Assembly: GCF_900461105.1 (NCBI RefSeq)
Contig: NZ_UFWZ01000001.1
Coordinates: forward strand, 2,879,001 to 2,943,000
DNA length: 64,000 bases
Reading direction: 5' to 3'
Source of the DNA: Clostridium putrefaciens
GTDB taxonomy: Bacteria > Bacillota > Clostridia > Clostridiales > Clostridiaceae
Shown here: piece after piece, positions 27,533-36,648 of the stretch
Layout of the letters: each line of letters begins with the position of its first letter
Position numbering within the stretch: the stretch's first letter is position 1
The notes under the pieces: model-generated
What the model was told of the DNA's origin: nothing
The model's input: only the letters and a program-made list of their open reading frames with translations
Database searches by the model: none
Translations under genes and position numbers: made by a program

Positions 27533-28555
27533 TTAATTCAGAATATATACATTTACATATTTTACTCCCCAGTTATAGCTTTCACTAGCTGAGTTAAAAA
27601 ACACATCTATTGTGTTACCCTTTATAGCACCACCCGTATCTTCAGCAATGGCATATCCATAGCCTTCTATATACATCTTAGTACCTAGGGGAATTACCCT
27701 TGGATCCACAGCTATGCTACTATATCCACTTGGATTTCTCTTAGTATTAGTTCCAGTAGCTGTAATGTGATTTCCATTGTTACCACTATTATAATAAGCT
27801 GTTGCTCTAACCTTTATTGTCTTTTTATATAATACATCTTCAGCGCTACCTCTTGATGCGGTTAAAACTCCTAATGATCCTTGGAGTACTACTTTATCTA
27901 TAGGCTCTTTTATTACAACTTCGCTTATCACTTTTCTATCTATTTCCTTGCCATTTTCATAGATTATTTTAGTAGAGACTACTTTCTCTCCCTGTGCACC
28001 TTCTTGAACTATTTTGTTTACTGTATTAGCTAACTTTTCGTCTTTTTTTATTGTAGTATTAAAATCTAAAGGTAGACTTGCTGCTAATATCTCAGTTTTT
28101 ACTCTTGTAATATCAACATTCAACCCCTCTTCTATAGGGGACTCTAAAGAAGGCGATACTCTATCCTCTTCTTCTAGAGAAATTCCTTCTGAGCTTAACA
28201 TAGATTCAATATTATCTTCAGAAGTAAGGATACTTAAAATTTCTCCATCTACTTCTACATTTACATCCACTGCTCTCTTTATGTGGATTAGATCTCCCTT
28301 TTTGACCTTTTCATTCACTCCAAGATCTACCTTATCTTTAGGGCCTAATACAATTTTGTTGTCGGATAAAGCCCCCTGTACGGTACCTTTATATGTTACT
28401 ATTTTAGATTCTCTTCCGTCTATTACCAATGTTATATCTTTTTTCATGTTAAAAATTGTGACTAAAAGTCCCATTACAATTAGGGACATAACAAATGCTG
28501 CCTTTGGACCGTTCGAAAAATAATTTCTAATTTTACTTTTGAACTTCTGAAACAT
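27533..28555 (-). CDS. YabE-like cell wall protein (DUF348, G5, 3D domains)
   Basis: The 340-residue protein has a membrane segment (about 20-38) and is otherwise extracytoplasmic. It has two DUF348-type repeats (about 40-160, ITLVIDGRESKIVTYKGTV and a second copy), a G5 domain (about 160-240, GEKVVSTKIIYENGKEI) and a C-terminal 3D domain with AVDPRVIPLGTKMYIEGYG, AEDTGGAIKG and IDVFF, whose three Asp mark resuscitation-factor/MltA-like double-psi barrels that cleave peptidoglycan. It probably remodels the wall at growth resumption. A strong promoter lies just upstream, and it is the first gene of the yabE-rnmV-rsmA unit. Confidence 0.9.
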   Translation of the reverse strand: MFQKFKSKIRNYFSNGPKAAFVMSLIVMGLLVTIFNMKKDITLVIDGRESKIVTYKGTVQGALSDNKIVLGPKDKVDLGVNEKVKKGDLIHIKRAVDVNVEVDGEILSILTSEDNIESMLSSEGISLEEEDRVSPSLESPIEEGLNVDITRVKTEILAASLPLDFNTTIKKDEKLANTVNKIVQEGAQGEKVVSTKIIYENGKEIDRKVISEVVIKEPIDKVVLQGSLGVLTASRGSAEDVLYKKTIKVRATAYYNSGNNGNHITATGTNTKRNPSGYSSIAVDPRVIPLGTKMYIEGYGYAIAEDTGGAIKGNTIDVFFNSASESYNWGVKYVNVYILN

Positions 28556-28591
28556 AATAAACTACCTCCCTCTGGCAAGAGCACTTTTACA

Positions 28592-28620
28592 TTATAACCA
28601 TAATGAATATTGTTGTCAAA
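28592..28620 (-). promoter_or_regulatory. Sigma-A promoter of the yabE-like gene
   Basis: TTGACA (28620-28615), 17 bases, TATAAT (28597-28592): a full-consensus promoter placed about 30 bases before the GGGAGG site of the gene. Confidence 0.8.
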
Positions 28621-28858
28621 TTTTAAGCTCTAAGCCTTTATTAGACTGGTTTTAGCTGAATTAAAAAAAATAAATAATGATAGCCTTTTGTGTCAATTCA
28701 GCATTTTTCATGGGAGTTTTATTTGTTTGTTCTTCTATATCTTAATAATTAAAATAGTTTTAGAATTTATTTATTTGATATAATTATATGTTTAACTTTT
28801 AAATTTAATGCAGTATTACAAATTAAAACTTATCCACCTTGTTCCAGCTAAGACTTTA
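28621..28858. other. Intergenic stretch yabE-like / tatD
   Basis: With the promoter above, 303 bases separate the two minus-strand genes. GCTGAATT (28655-28662) and AATTCAGC (28695-28702) could form an 8-bp stem around a 32-base AT-rich loop. I found no cyclic-di-AMP (ydaO) or other riboswitch signature here, and no supported ORF. Confidence 0.35.
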
Positions 28859-29641
28859 TTATATATCAAATAAAGTCTTAGCATTCTTTATTGTTATATT
28901 ACTAATTTCCTCTAGGGATAAATCCTTTATTTCCGATATTCTTTTTATTATATGTTCTATATAATCAGATTGGTTCCTCTTTCCTCTATAAGGTACTGGT
29001 GCCATATAAGGAGCGTCGGTTTCTACTAACATCTTGTCTAAAGGTACATCTTTTACTACATCTATTACCTTTTTTGCATTCTTAAATGTTACAACACCTG
29101 TAAATCCTAAATAATACCCTTCTTTTAAACATTCTCTAGCAAATTCTACACTACCAGAAAAGCAGTGAACAACCCCCTTTACCTCTGGGAATTCTTTTAT
29201 TATATCTAATGTATCTTTATGTGCATCCCTATCATGTATTATTACAGGAAGATTCATTTCCTTTGCAAGTTGCATCTGTTCTCTAAATACCTTCTTTTGT
29301 ATATCTTTGTGTGGATTCTCTTCCCAGTAATAATCAAGACCAATTTCACCTATAGCTTTTAATTTTGGATTATCCTTATTAGCTTTTATCAACTTATATA
29401 CATCTTCGTTCCATTCATTTACATTTTCAGGATGTATACCTAATGCAGCATAAACTATTTCATATCTTTTAGATAATTCTAATGTACTTTTACAAGCTTC
29501 GAATGAAGATCCACAATTCATAACAGCTATTACGCCATTATCTTTAATATGTTTTATCACTGCTTCCACATCTTCATTAAATGATTCATCATCATAATGA
29601 GCATGAGAATCAAAAATGTTAATTTTAACATCATTACACAT
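28859..29641 (-). CDS. tatD: TatD family metal-dependent hydrolase
   Basis: TatD-type enzymes are TIM-barrel, metal-dependent DNases that act on 3' ends and in D-aminoacyl-tRNA or repair contexts. The 260-residue protein has the metal motif DSHAHYDDESF, GIHPENVNEW, GEIGLDYYWEENPH, PVIIHDRDAH and VETDAPYMAPVPYRGKRN, all family landmarks. A GGAGGG site precedes the ATG. In B. subtilis the homologue yabD lies between metS and yabE; here metG is moved away by the DUF445 and Crp genes but the tatD-yabE-rnmV-rsmA order is kept. Confidence 0.94.
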   Translation of the reverse strand: MCNDVKINIFDSHAHYDDESFNEDVEAVIKHIKDNGVIAVMNCGSSFEACKSTLELSKRYEIVYAALGIHPENVNEWNEDVYKLIKANKDNPKLKAIGEIGLDYYWEENPHKDIQKKVFREQMQLAKEMNLPVIIHDRDAHKDTLDIIKEFPEVKGVVHCFSGSVEFARECLKEGYYLGFTGVVTFKNAKKVIDVVKDVPLDKMLVETDAPYMAPVPYRGKRNQSDYIEHIIKRISEIKDLSLEEISNITIKNAKTLFDI

Positions 29642-29769
29642 ACGAATTCCCTCCTTTATTTAAATTATAAATATCTTTACATTTCTAATATTAATTTTGA
29701 TTCACAAATTAATATATTATAGATTAATAAACTTATTACCACACTTATTTTTATATATATATTATACTG

Positions 29770-31275
29770 TTAAAGATATAAAAAAGGTGTAACAAGACCT
29801 ATAAGTCCTCCTAATAATGCACCAATCCAGGTTATTGCTTTAAGCTCTTTATGTGCAATTCCAACAATTACCTCTTCCGCAAAGTCTACTTCAAAAGAGT
29901 TAATGTTATCCTCTACAATCTTTTCAATATTTAATATCTCAATTACATCAGAAGCTTGTTTTTGTATAAACTTATCATAAACACCTTTTATATAAGTATT
30001 AGATATTTTTATTACTATGTCTTCGTCAACTTTAATTAAGCTACTAATCGGTCTATCCATGGTTACACTTGTAATCCTATATATACCCTCTTTAATTATG
30101 GTCTTAGTACGATCTCCATCCACTACTTCATATACAAATCTCTTTAAAACCCCGTATAAGTTTTCTTTATAAGTTGGATTAAACCTTAATAATACTTCGT
30201 CTATAGAATTATGGTCTAATATCTTATGTTTTATTCCATATATTCCTTCTCTTATTAATTCCATTGAAATTACATTGCTTTGCAGATTATTTACTAATCT
30301 ATCAATTATGATTTCTATTTTAGAGTACTCTACTGACTTTATAATTTCACTTACATTCCCCTCCATTAATTTATCTATATAATCTCTTATTACAACACAT
30401 ATTTGTTTTTTGTTTTCATCTTCTTTTAAATATTCTTTAGAGAAGCTTAAGAATTTATTATATAAGGTTTCAGGATTTAAGAACATTGCAACCAAAGGGC
30501 TTACATTAGTTCCTATACCTTCAGAAATAGCTACCTTTATCTTCACCTTTGTATTAGGTTCCTCTAATAAGTGTAAGATTTCACTTGTTATCTTATCCCT
30601 ATTTTCATATATAAAATCATCTACTATCTCTACCATATTTTTAGGCATGACTTCTTTAATACTCTTTTCAGTATAAATTAGTTCTCCTAACTTTTTATTT
30701 ATTTTTTCTTTTACATTTTGGTGAAATTCGTTAGATGATCCATAATTGTATACAATCCTTGATAATTTCTCTATATTTTCTTCTTTTGAAATGCTATCTA
30801 TTATTAATGGTTTCTTGTTTAATTCTTTTTCAATCAGGTTATATATTTCTTTTACTATCTTATCTTTAACATCATCATTTAAATTATTTAAGACCCCTTC
30901 ATATATATACTCATTTATACCATCCAAGTTCTTTTCAGCAAAACCTAAGTTTTCTTCCATTAAGACCTTGAAACTTTTAGTAGATGAATATATTCCTTTT
31001 ATCTTAGTTTCTACCATATTGTAAATATGACTGTATATATTAGGGCTACATAATGCTTTTACTATGGTATCCTTAGATAACAAGTGATTAGCTATAGCCT
31101 CACTTACACTTTTAGCGATTCTTTGTTTTTCTTTTGGTATAAGTCCTGGAGTAAATGGCACCTTAATACCAAATATCCTCTTCTCTTCATAAGGTCTAAA
31201 CAGCATTTTAATTGCAAGCCAGTTTGTTATATATCCTATTACAGCACCTACTATACATGGAATAAAGTTTTTCAT
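29770..31275 (-). CDS. DUF445 family membrane protein (YheB/YtlA-like)
   Basis: The 501-residue protein has an N-terminal membrane helix with the family signature GYITNWLAIKMLFRPYEE and PFTPGLIPKEKQRIA, a long, mostly helical central region (about 60-470) rich in Lys/Glu/Ile, and a C-terminal membrane helix (TWIGALLGGLIGLVTPFLY). Relatives are usually this size in clostridia. No enzymatic role has been established to my knowledge; some Bacillus homologues are linked to spores or membranes. The ATG has a GGAAG site. It is divergent from the Crp/Fnr gene. Confidence 0.88.
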   Translation of the reverse strand: MKNFIPCIVGAVIGYITNWLAIKMLFRPYEEKRIFGIKVPFTPGLIPKEKQRIAKSVSEAIANHLLSKDTIVKALCSPNIYSHIYNMVETKIKGIYSSTKSFKVLMEENLGFAEKNLDGINEYIYEGVLNNLNDDVKDKIVKEIYNLIEKELNKKPLIIDSISKEENIEKLSRIVYNYGSSNEFHQNVKEKINKKLGELIYTEKSIKEVMPKNMVEIVDDFIYENRDKITSEILHLLEEPNTKVKIKVAISEGIGTNVSPLVAMFLNPETLYNKFLSFSKEYLKEDENKKQICVVIRDYIDKLMEGNVSEIIKSVEYSKIEIIIDRLVNNLQSNVISMELIREGIYGIKHKILDHNSIDEVLLRFNPTYKENLYGVLKRFVYEVVDGDRTKTIIKEGIYRITSVTMDRPISSLIKVDEDIVIKISNTYIKGVYDKFIQKQASDVIEILNIEKIVEDNINSFEVDFAEEVIVGIAHKELKAITWIGALLGGLIGLVTPFLYL

Positions 31276-31403
31276 ATGATACTTCCTTTCTGCTAATGTT
31301 TTGTTAAGTAAACCATAGTGTGATTTAAATTACATCATTAAAGCACATCATAATGTATAATTATAACGTACTTTGTTTATAGTACAGTATTAATTAGAAT
31401 TAC

Positions 31404-31430
31404 TTGTCACAATCAGGATTGTAGTACAAT
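31404..31430 (+). promoter_or_regulatory. Crp/Fnr gene promoter with internal palindrome
   Basis: ACAATC-AG-GATTGT (31409-31422) is a perfect 6-bp inverted repeat that lies between a -35-like TTGTCA (31404-31409) and a -10-like TACAAT (31425-31430); the spacer is short at 15 bases. Position suggests an operator for the regulator encoded 35 bases downstream. Confidence 0.4.
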
Positions 31431-31464
31431 GTTTATGCAAAATTTAAAGGAGTGAAATCCAATT

Positions 31465-32142
31465 ATGATTAAATCAGATTGCAAATGTCTTCTTATGAAT
31501 CTTCCCCTTTTTGAGAGCTTTAATCAAAACGATTTAGATATTTTGTTAAATTCTAAAGATGTTAAAATTATATCCTATTGTAAAGATAAAATAATATTTA
31601 TGGAAGATGATATATGCTTAAATCTAAGTATAATATTGAAGGGCAATATTGAAATACAAAAGGTAGATCCAAGTGGAAAACTTTTATCTGTAGCTAGTTT
31701 AAAAACTGGGGATGTTTTTGGTGAAAACTTACTTTTCGGAAATAAAAACATCTATCCTATGACTGTATCTACTAAAAGTGAAAGCTTAGTACTTCACATA
31801 TCAAAAGACTTAGTTGCAGTTCTTTGCCAACAAAACTTAGACTTTTTATACTCATTTCTAAGAATATTATCGAATAAAGCTATAGCCCTAAGTTCAAAAA
31901 TTAAACAAGTTACCTTAAAAACTATAAGACAAAAGATTTGTGAGTTTCTGTACAATGAGTACTCTCATTCCAATAATAAAATTCCACTTAACATGTCTAA
32001 GCAAGAATGGGCTTATAATTTAGGTGTACAAAGACCCTCTCTCTCAAGAGAGCTTATAAAATTAAAGGAAGATGGAATAATAGACTACGAAAAAGATTAC
32101 GTATTAATCCTAAATGTACAAGAGTTAAAAGAAAACATATAA
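31465..32142 (+). CDS. Crp/Fnr family transcriptional regulator
   Basis: The 225-residue protein has an N-terminal cyclic-nucleotide-binding-like beta barrel (about 14-125, LKTGDVFGENLLFG) and a C-terminal Crp-type winged helix (about 150-220, MSKQEWAYNLGVQRPSLSREL). The FGE-x-L element resembles the phosphate cassette, but the usual RxA is missing, so cAMP binding is doubtful. Three or four N-terminal Cys (6, 8, 38, 49) are spaced unlike the Fnr cluster ligands. It may respond to nitrosative, redox or small-molecule signals as other clostridial members do; I cannot tell which. Confidence 0.88.
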   Translation: MIKSDCKCLLMNLPLFESFNQNDLDILLNSKDVKIISYCKDKIIFMEDDICLNLSIILKGNIEIQKVDPSGKLLSVASLKTGDVFGENLLFGNKNIYPMTVSTKSESLVLHISKDLVAVLCQQNLDFLYSFLRILSNKAIALSSKIKQVTLKTIRQKICEFLYNEYSHSNNKIPLNMSKQEWAYNLGVQRPSLSRELIKLKEDGIIDYEKDYVLILNVQELKENI

Positions 32143-32166
32143 AAAGTTTAATCAACTCATTGTAAT

Positions 32167-32203
32167 ACATGAAACCTTACAAAAAAATTGTAAGGTTTCA
32201 TGT
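32167..32203. terminator. Bidirectional terminator Crp gene / metG
   Basis: ACATGAAACCTTAC and GTAAGGTTTCATGT form a perfect 14-bp stem with a nine-base loop between the convergent genes; the T tract after it is weak on the plus strand. Confidence 0.7.
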
Positions 32204-32206
32204 TAT

Positions 32207-34150
32207 TTATCTTATTTCATTCCCTACTTTTAATTCACTTGGAGCATCTATGACGTATAGTATACTATCATCATCGTTGGAGGCTGCAAGTATCATACCC
32301 TCTGATAATTCCCCTCTTAGCTTTGCAGGTTTTAAATTAGCTACTAAAACTACACTTTTCCCTACTAAATCCTCAGGTTTATAATGCTTTGCTATTCCTG
32401 ATATAACCTGTCTTGTTTCTCCACCTAAATCAACTTTAAGCTTCAATAACTTCTTCGCGCCTTTAATCGCTTCACATTCTAATACCTTAGCAATCCTAAG
32501 GTCTACCTTTTCAAAATCTTCTATAGTTATTTCTGGCTTAATAGGCTTTAAAGGAGCTTCTTCTTTTTGTATATTATCATCTACTTTTAAAGCTTCTAAT
32601 TCTTTAAGCTTTTCTTCAACATCTATTCTTGGAAATATTATATTTCCCTTTTTAACCTTAGTACCTGCACTTATGCCATCAAAAGAAGCAACGCTATCCC
32701 AAGTACATATTTCAACACCTAACTGTTCTCTTATCTTATCTGAAGTGTCTGGTAAGAAAGGAGATATAAGTACTGATATTATTCTAAGTGCTTCAGCAAG
32801 ATTATAAAGAACTGTTCCTAATCTTTCTTTTTGGTCTTCATCCTTGGCTAATATCCAAGGAGTTGTCTCATCTATATACTTATTACATCTTCCTATTAAA
32901 GTCCATATGTGAGATAATGCTTCAGATAACTTTAAATCATCTAAAGACTTTTCTACAAGCTCTGGAGTATCTAGTGCAAGTCTTATAAGTTCATTATCTA
33001 TAGTCTCCGTAGCTATTGGTGCTGGTATAACTCCATCAAAATATTTCTCTATCATAGCAACTGTTCTTGATACTAGGTTCCCTAGATCATTTGCTAAATC
33101 TGAATTTATCTTCTTTATAAAGGTTTCATTTGTGAAGGTACCATCTGAGCCAAAAGGTATTTCTCTTAGAAGATAATATCTTATTGAATCTACACCAAAA
33201 TGCTTTGAAAGTATTACAGGATCAACTACATTACCTTTAGATTTTGACATCTTACCGCCATCAACCAAAAGCCATCCATGACCGAATATTTGCTTTGGAA
33301 GAGGTAGTTCTAATGCCATAAGCATAATTGGCCAATAAATAGTATGGAATCTTAAGATATCTTTACCTATTAAATGAACATCTGCTGGCCAATACCTTTC
33401 ATAAAGTTTAGTGTTTTCGCTTCCATATCCCAATGCTGTTATATAATTAGATAGTGCATCTATCCATACATATACTACATGACTTTTATCAAATTCTACC
33501 GGTATACCCCAATTAAATGAAGTTCTTGATACACATAAATCTTGTAATCCTGGCTTCAAAAAGTTATTTATCATTTCATTTTTTCTGGATTCTGGTTGTA
33601 TGAAGCTTGGATTAGCTTCTATATATTGCAAAAGTCTTTCTGCATATTTACTCATCTTAAAGAAATAAGCTTCTTCTTTTGCCTTTTCCACGTTTCTTCC
33701 ACAATCTGGGCACTTGCCATCTAATAGTTGCGTGTCTGTCCAAAATGATTCACACGGAGTACAATAGGCTCCTTCATAAGAACCTTTATATATGTCACCA
33801 TTCTGATAAAGCTTTACAAATATTTCTTGAACAGCTTTAATATGACTATCATCTGTAGTTCTTATAAATTTATCATAACTTATATTCATTAACTGCCATA
33901 ATTCCTTAATGCCATCTACTACTTTATCAACATATTCCTTAGGCTTTACCCCATTTTCTTCAGCTATTCTTTGAATCTTTTGACCGTGTTCGTCTGTTCC
34001 TGTTAGAAACATAACATCATATCCACTTAATCTTTTAAATCTAGCAATAGCATCTGCTGCTACTGTTGTATATGCATTTCCTATATGCAAACTCGTTGAA
34101 GGGTAATATATAGGTGTAGTAATATAAAAGGTCTTTTTCTCTTCACACAT
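32207..34150 (-). CDS. metG: Methionyl-tRNA synthetase
   Basis: MetG charges initiator and elongator tRNA-Met. The 647-residue class I enzyme has YYPSTSLHIGNAY (the HIGH box), a zinc knuckle with CTPCESF and CPDCG, and the KMSKS loop GGKMSKSKGNVVDP. Residues about 540-647 form the EMAP/Trbp111 tRNA-binding domain (KVDLRIAKVLECEAI) typical of dimeric bacterial forms. A GGAGG site precedes the ATG. A T-box leader with an AUG specifier lies just upstream, so the gene should be induced when charged tRNA-Met falls. Confidence 0.97.
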   Translation of the reverse strand: MCEEKKTFYITTPIYYPSTSLHIGNAYTTVAADAIARFKRLSGYDVMFLTGTDEHGQKIQRIAEENGVKPKEYVDKVVDGIKELWQLMNISYDKFIRTTDDSHIKAVQEIFVKLYQNGDIYKGSYEGAYCTPCESFWTDTQLLDGKCPDCGRNVEKAKEEAYFFKMSKYAERLLQYIEANPSFIQPESRKNEMINNFLKPGLQDLCVSRTSFNWGIPVEFDKSHVVYVWIDALSNYITALGYGSENTKLYERYWPADVHLIGKDILRFHTIYWPIMLMALELPLPKQIFGHGWLLVDGGKMSKSKGNVVDPVILSKHFGVDSIRYYLLREIPFGSDGTFTNETFIKKINSDLANDLGNLVSRTVAMIEKYFDGVIPAPIATETIDNELIRLALDTPELVEKSLDDLKLSEALSHIWTLIGRCNKYIDETTPWILAKDEDQKERLGTVLYNLAEALRIISVLISPFLPDTSDKIREQLGVEICTWDSVASFDGISAGTKVKKGNIIFPRIDVEEKLKELEALKVDDNIQKEEAPLKPIKPEITIEDFEKVDLRIAKVLECEAIKGAKKLLKLKVDLGGETRQVISGIAKHYKPEDLVGKSVVLVANLKPAKLRGELSEGMILAASNDDDSILYVIDAPSELKVGNEIR

Positions 34151-34234
34151 TAGTTTATTTCCTCCCTCTATTTTCCAAACGCAAACTTGGAATAATCTTA
34201 AACCATTAAAATCGCATTTAGAATTACTTGTAAC

Positions 34235-34520
34235 AAAAAACCTCTATGTGTACCTACACATAGAGGCGTAATATTAACGCGATTCCCACTCTAGTTTATG
34301 CTTTTGTCACCAAAAGCAACTCTATAAGTGATATCACTTATAGTGATTATCACCTTTCCCTTTAACGGAGGATACCGTATCTTCCTAACTTAAAGCTTAG
34401 AAAATATGCTCCAAGACCATATTCATAAGGCTCTTTACCTCTGGTTTTCACCTACCCCAGATCTCTTTTAGGTTTTTACCTTACTACTCATCTTTTCATA
34501 GCAATAATTATTATACATTC
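34235..34520 (-). promoter_or_regulatory. T-box leader (tRNA-Met) of metG
   Basis: On the minus strand the leader carries AGAGATCTGGGGTAGGTG (a Stem I distal motif), then GAATATGGTCTTGG with the candidate specifier ATG followed by G, and ends in the terminator CCTCTATGTGT/ACACATAGAGG (34241-34266) with six Ts. The competing antiterminator pairs TAGAG with CTCTA. Its bulge reads TGGGAATC (34288-34281), eight bases, unlike the usual seven-base TGGNACC, and the fourth base is G where U would be expected for the A73 of tRNA-Met. The fit to metG and the rest of the fold make a T-box likely despite this. Confidence 0.85.
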
Positions 34521-34527
34521 TACATAC

Positions 34528-34556
34528 ATAATAATAAATTAAGGTTTTAATGTCAA
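34528..34556 (-). promoter_or_regulatory. Sigma-A promoter of metG T-box
   Basis: TTGACA (34556-34551), 17 bases, TATTAT (34533-34528) on the minus strand, about 20 bases before the first leader stem. Confidence 0.75.
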
Positions 34557-34632
34557 TAGCCATTATTTTAGTGTTATCATCACATATGTTTTTTATGCAC
34601 ATTATAAGAACCGCTAGTTTAAAAGTCTAAGT

Positions 34633-35874
34633 CTACATTGCCATAAACCTTTCTATTTCTTCTACAGTTTTAATTATATCCTTTGATAAAACTTCTGCTC
34701 CGCTTTGTGTAACTAAAATATCATCTTCTATCCTAATTCCTATCTTCTCTTCTTTTATATACAATCCTGGTTCTACAGTAATAACCATGCCAGGTTCTAA
34801 AATACCTTCCCTTGATCCTACATCGTGAGTGTCTAATCCTAAATGATGGCTCACTCCATGGAAATAATATTTTGATAAGTCTTCATCCCTATCTATAATA
34901 TTTATTTCTTTTAATCCCTCAGCTAGTATACGTTTAGCAAGCTTGTTTAATTCTTGGAAGGGAACCCCTGGTTTTATAATCTTTATAACCTCAAGCTCTG
35001 CCTTTAATACTATATTATATATTTGTTTTTGTCTCTTTGTAAACTTTCCACTTACAGGGAACGTTCTACTTATATCTGCATTATAGTAATTTAGTTGGGC
35101 TCCTAAATCAAACAATATTAGATCTTCATCTTTAAGTTCACCATCATTTTCTACATAGTGAAGTACTGTGGCATTTACACCTGTAGCTGCAATAGTTTTA
35201 AATGAATAATCTTTAATACCCTTAGTTTTTAACACAAAATCAAAATGAGCTTCAAGCTCATATTCTTTCATACCCTTTCTACAATGTTTCATCAAAGCTT
35301 CTATTCCTTCTTTAGTTATATCTATAGCTTTTCTTAATTCCATTACCTCTTCTTTAGATTTTATAGCCCTTAACTTTTCTATAGCATTATATATATTTTT
35401 AATGTTTACTTGAACATAATTTTCTTTAATCTTATTAGCGAAGCTTTGTACATTATTTGGTATGGAATTAAAGGTGTCCTTTTCAAGATCCATATATACT
35501 GTACACAGATTCTTTATAGATATAAATTCATGCACTAAACTTTCAAACTCATCAATGTATTTTATATTATTAATTCCTGAACACTCTTTAGACCTTTTAT
35601 CACTTATAGTTTTGCCTACCCACTTCTCCATAACAGGGTTGGGACTTCTTATAAACAAATATTCGTCTACAATATTATTTTGTTTCACCATTAACAAAAT
35701 AACATGTTCCTCATTAATTCCAGTTAGATAATAAAAATTTCTATTTGGCGTAAATGGATATTCTTCATCAGCAGACTTTTTTGGAGCAACGCCTGAAAAC
35801 ATTACTAAAATAGAGTTATCTTCTAATTCTTTACTTAGCCTTTCTCTATTCTTTATAAACACATCTTTGTTCAT
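34633..35874 (-). CDS. pepP: Xaa-Pro aminopeptidase (M24B)
   Basis: The enzyme removes the N-terminal residue from peptides with proline in second place. The 413-residue protein has the N-terminal domain with FTPNRNFYYLTGI and the pita-bread catalytic domain with the two-metal ligands in FDLGAQLNYYNADISR (two Asp), FHGVSHHLGLDTHD (His), ITVEPGLY (Glu) and GIRIEDD (Glu). An in-frame ATG 39 bases upstream exists, but the AAAGGGATG site fits the ATG at 35874 and the product then matches family length. Probably monocistronic. Confidence 0.94.
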   Translation of the reverse strand: MNKDVFIKNRERLSKELEDNSILVMFSGVAPKKSADEEYPFTPNRNFYYLTGINEEHVILLMVKQNNIVDEYLFIRSPNPVMEKWVGKTISDKRSKECSGINNIKYIDEFESLVHEFISIKNLCTVYMDLEKDTFNSIPNNVQSFANKIKENYVQVNIKNIYNAIEKLRAIKSKEEVMELRKAIDITKEGIEALMKHCRKGMKEYELEAHFDFVLKTKGIKDYSFKTIAATGVNATVLHYVENDGELKDEDLILFDLGAQLNYYNADISRTFPVSGKFTKRQKQIYNIVLKAELEVIKIIKPGVPFQELNKLAKRILAEGLKEINIIDRDEDLSKYYFHGVSHHLGLDTHDVGSREGILEPGMVITVEPGLYIKEEKIGIRIEDDILVTQSGAEVLSKDIIKTVEEIERFMAM

Positions 35875-35995
35875 AAAACAACATCCCTTTCTTATTTCAT
35901 ACTGTATAAACATTATATATCTTATATGCTTACTATTCTATAACTTACATAAAGTTCATCCACAAGTTTCTATGTCATTTAAATTAACTTTTTAC

Positions 35996-36050
35996 TTGAC
36001 AATAAATATCTATACCACTTATAATATAGCTAATTGTATTCGATATAATT
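35996..36050 (+). promoter_or_regulatory. ohrR promoter with inverted-repeat operator
   Basis: TTGACA (35996-36001), 18 bases, TATAAT (36020-36025). Just after it, AATTGTAT-TCG-ATATAATT (36032-36050) forms an inverted repeat with one mismatch, resembling the TACAATT/AATTGTA boxes of OhrR proteins and lying at the transcription start. Confidence 0.6.
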
Positions 36051-36087
36051 TTATGATTATATCAACTTTAAAAAAAGAGGTGCAGCT

Positions 36088-36546
36088 ATGAATGAAGACA
36101 TATTAAATTTAGATAATCAGCTTTGTTTTTCTATATATGCTTGTTCTAAAGAAATCATACGTTTATATAGGCCATTTTTAGAAAAGCTTGGGCTTACGTA
36201 TACTCAATATATTGCCTTATTAGCTCTGTGGGAAAAGGACAAGGTTACAGTTAAACAATTAGGTAATAGATTATATCTAGACTCTGGAACTCTAACTCCC
36301 CTCCTTAAAAAGATGGAAGAGAACGGTCTACTGTTAAGAGAACGTCAAAAAGATGACGAAAGAAAAGTTTTAATAACTTTAACAAAAGCAGGAGTAGACT
36401 TAAAACAAAAAGCACTAGAACTTCCGAAATCCATATTATGCAGCACTAACCTAGATACAAATAAATCTATTGAACTTAGAGAAGATATTAAAAGTTTACT
36501 TAAACACATATATGCCATAAACGAAGAGACTGTTTCAAAAAAGTAA
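36088..36546 (+). CDS. ohrR: Organic-peroxide-sensing MarR regulator OhrR
   Basis: The 152-residue MarR-type winged-helix protein resembles B. subtilis OhrR along its length. Cys13 in NQLCFSIYACSKE corresponds to the peroxide-reactive Cys15, and Tyr27 and Tyr38 (YRPF, YTQYIALL) to the tyrosines that bond it; the recognition helix holds LYLDSGTLTPLLKKMEE and the wing RQKDDERKVLITLT. A second Cys19 could allow a disulfide. OhrR usually represses ohrA next door; no ohr gene is present in this window. An inverted repeat at its own promoter suggests autoregulation. Confidence 0.9.
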   Translation: MNEDILNLDNQLCFSIYACSKEIIRLYRPFLEKLGLTYTQYIALLALWEKDKVTVKQLGNRLYLDSGTLTPLLKKMEENGLLLRERQKDDERKVLITLTKAGVDLKQKALELPKSILCSTNLDTNKSIELREDIKSLLKHIYAINEETVSKK

Positions 36547-36556
36547 AGTTATAATT

Positions 36557-36597
36557 AAAGAGTACCTAATAACCTTTTAGATTATTAGGTACTCTTT
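36557..36597. terminator. Terminator after ohrR
   Basis: A perfect 16-bp stem AAAGAGTACCTAATAA with a nine-base loop and a T-rich tail; it may also serve the convergent ACT-protein gene. Confidence 0.9.
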
Positions 36598-36648
36598 TTA
36601 GTTATGCAGTCTATAAATGTTAGTTTTATTACGTTTAAAACTACATTA

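Noticed and set aside
28621-28858. ydaO (c-di-AMP) riboswitch expected before a yabE-like gene
   Set aside because: The conserved ydaO boxes are not present; only an AT-rich stem and a plain sigma-A promoter were found.
34235-34500. Considered a SAM (S-box) riboswitch before metG because methionine genes often use it
   Set aside because: Hallmark GAGGGANNNRCCC-type conserved blocks are absent, while the Stem I motif, AUG specifier and overlapping antiterminator/terminator fit a T-box.
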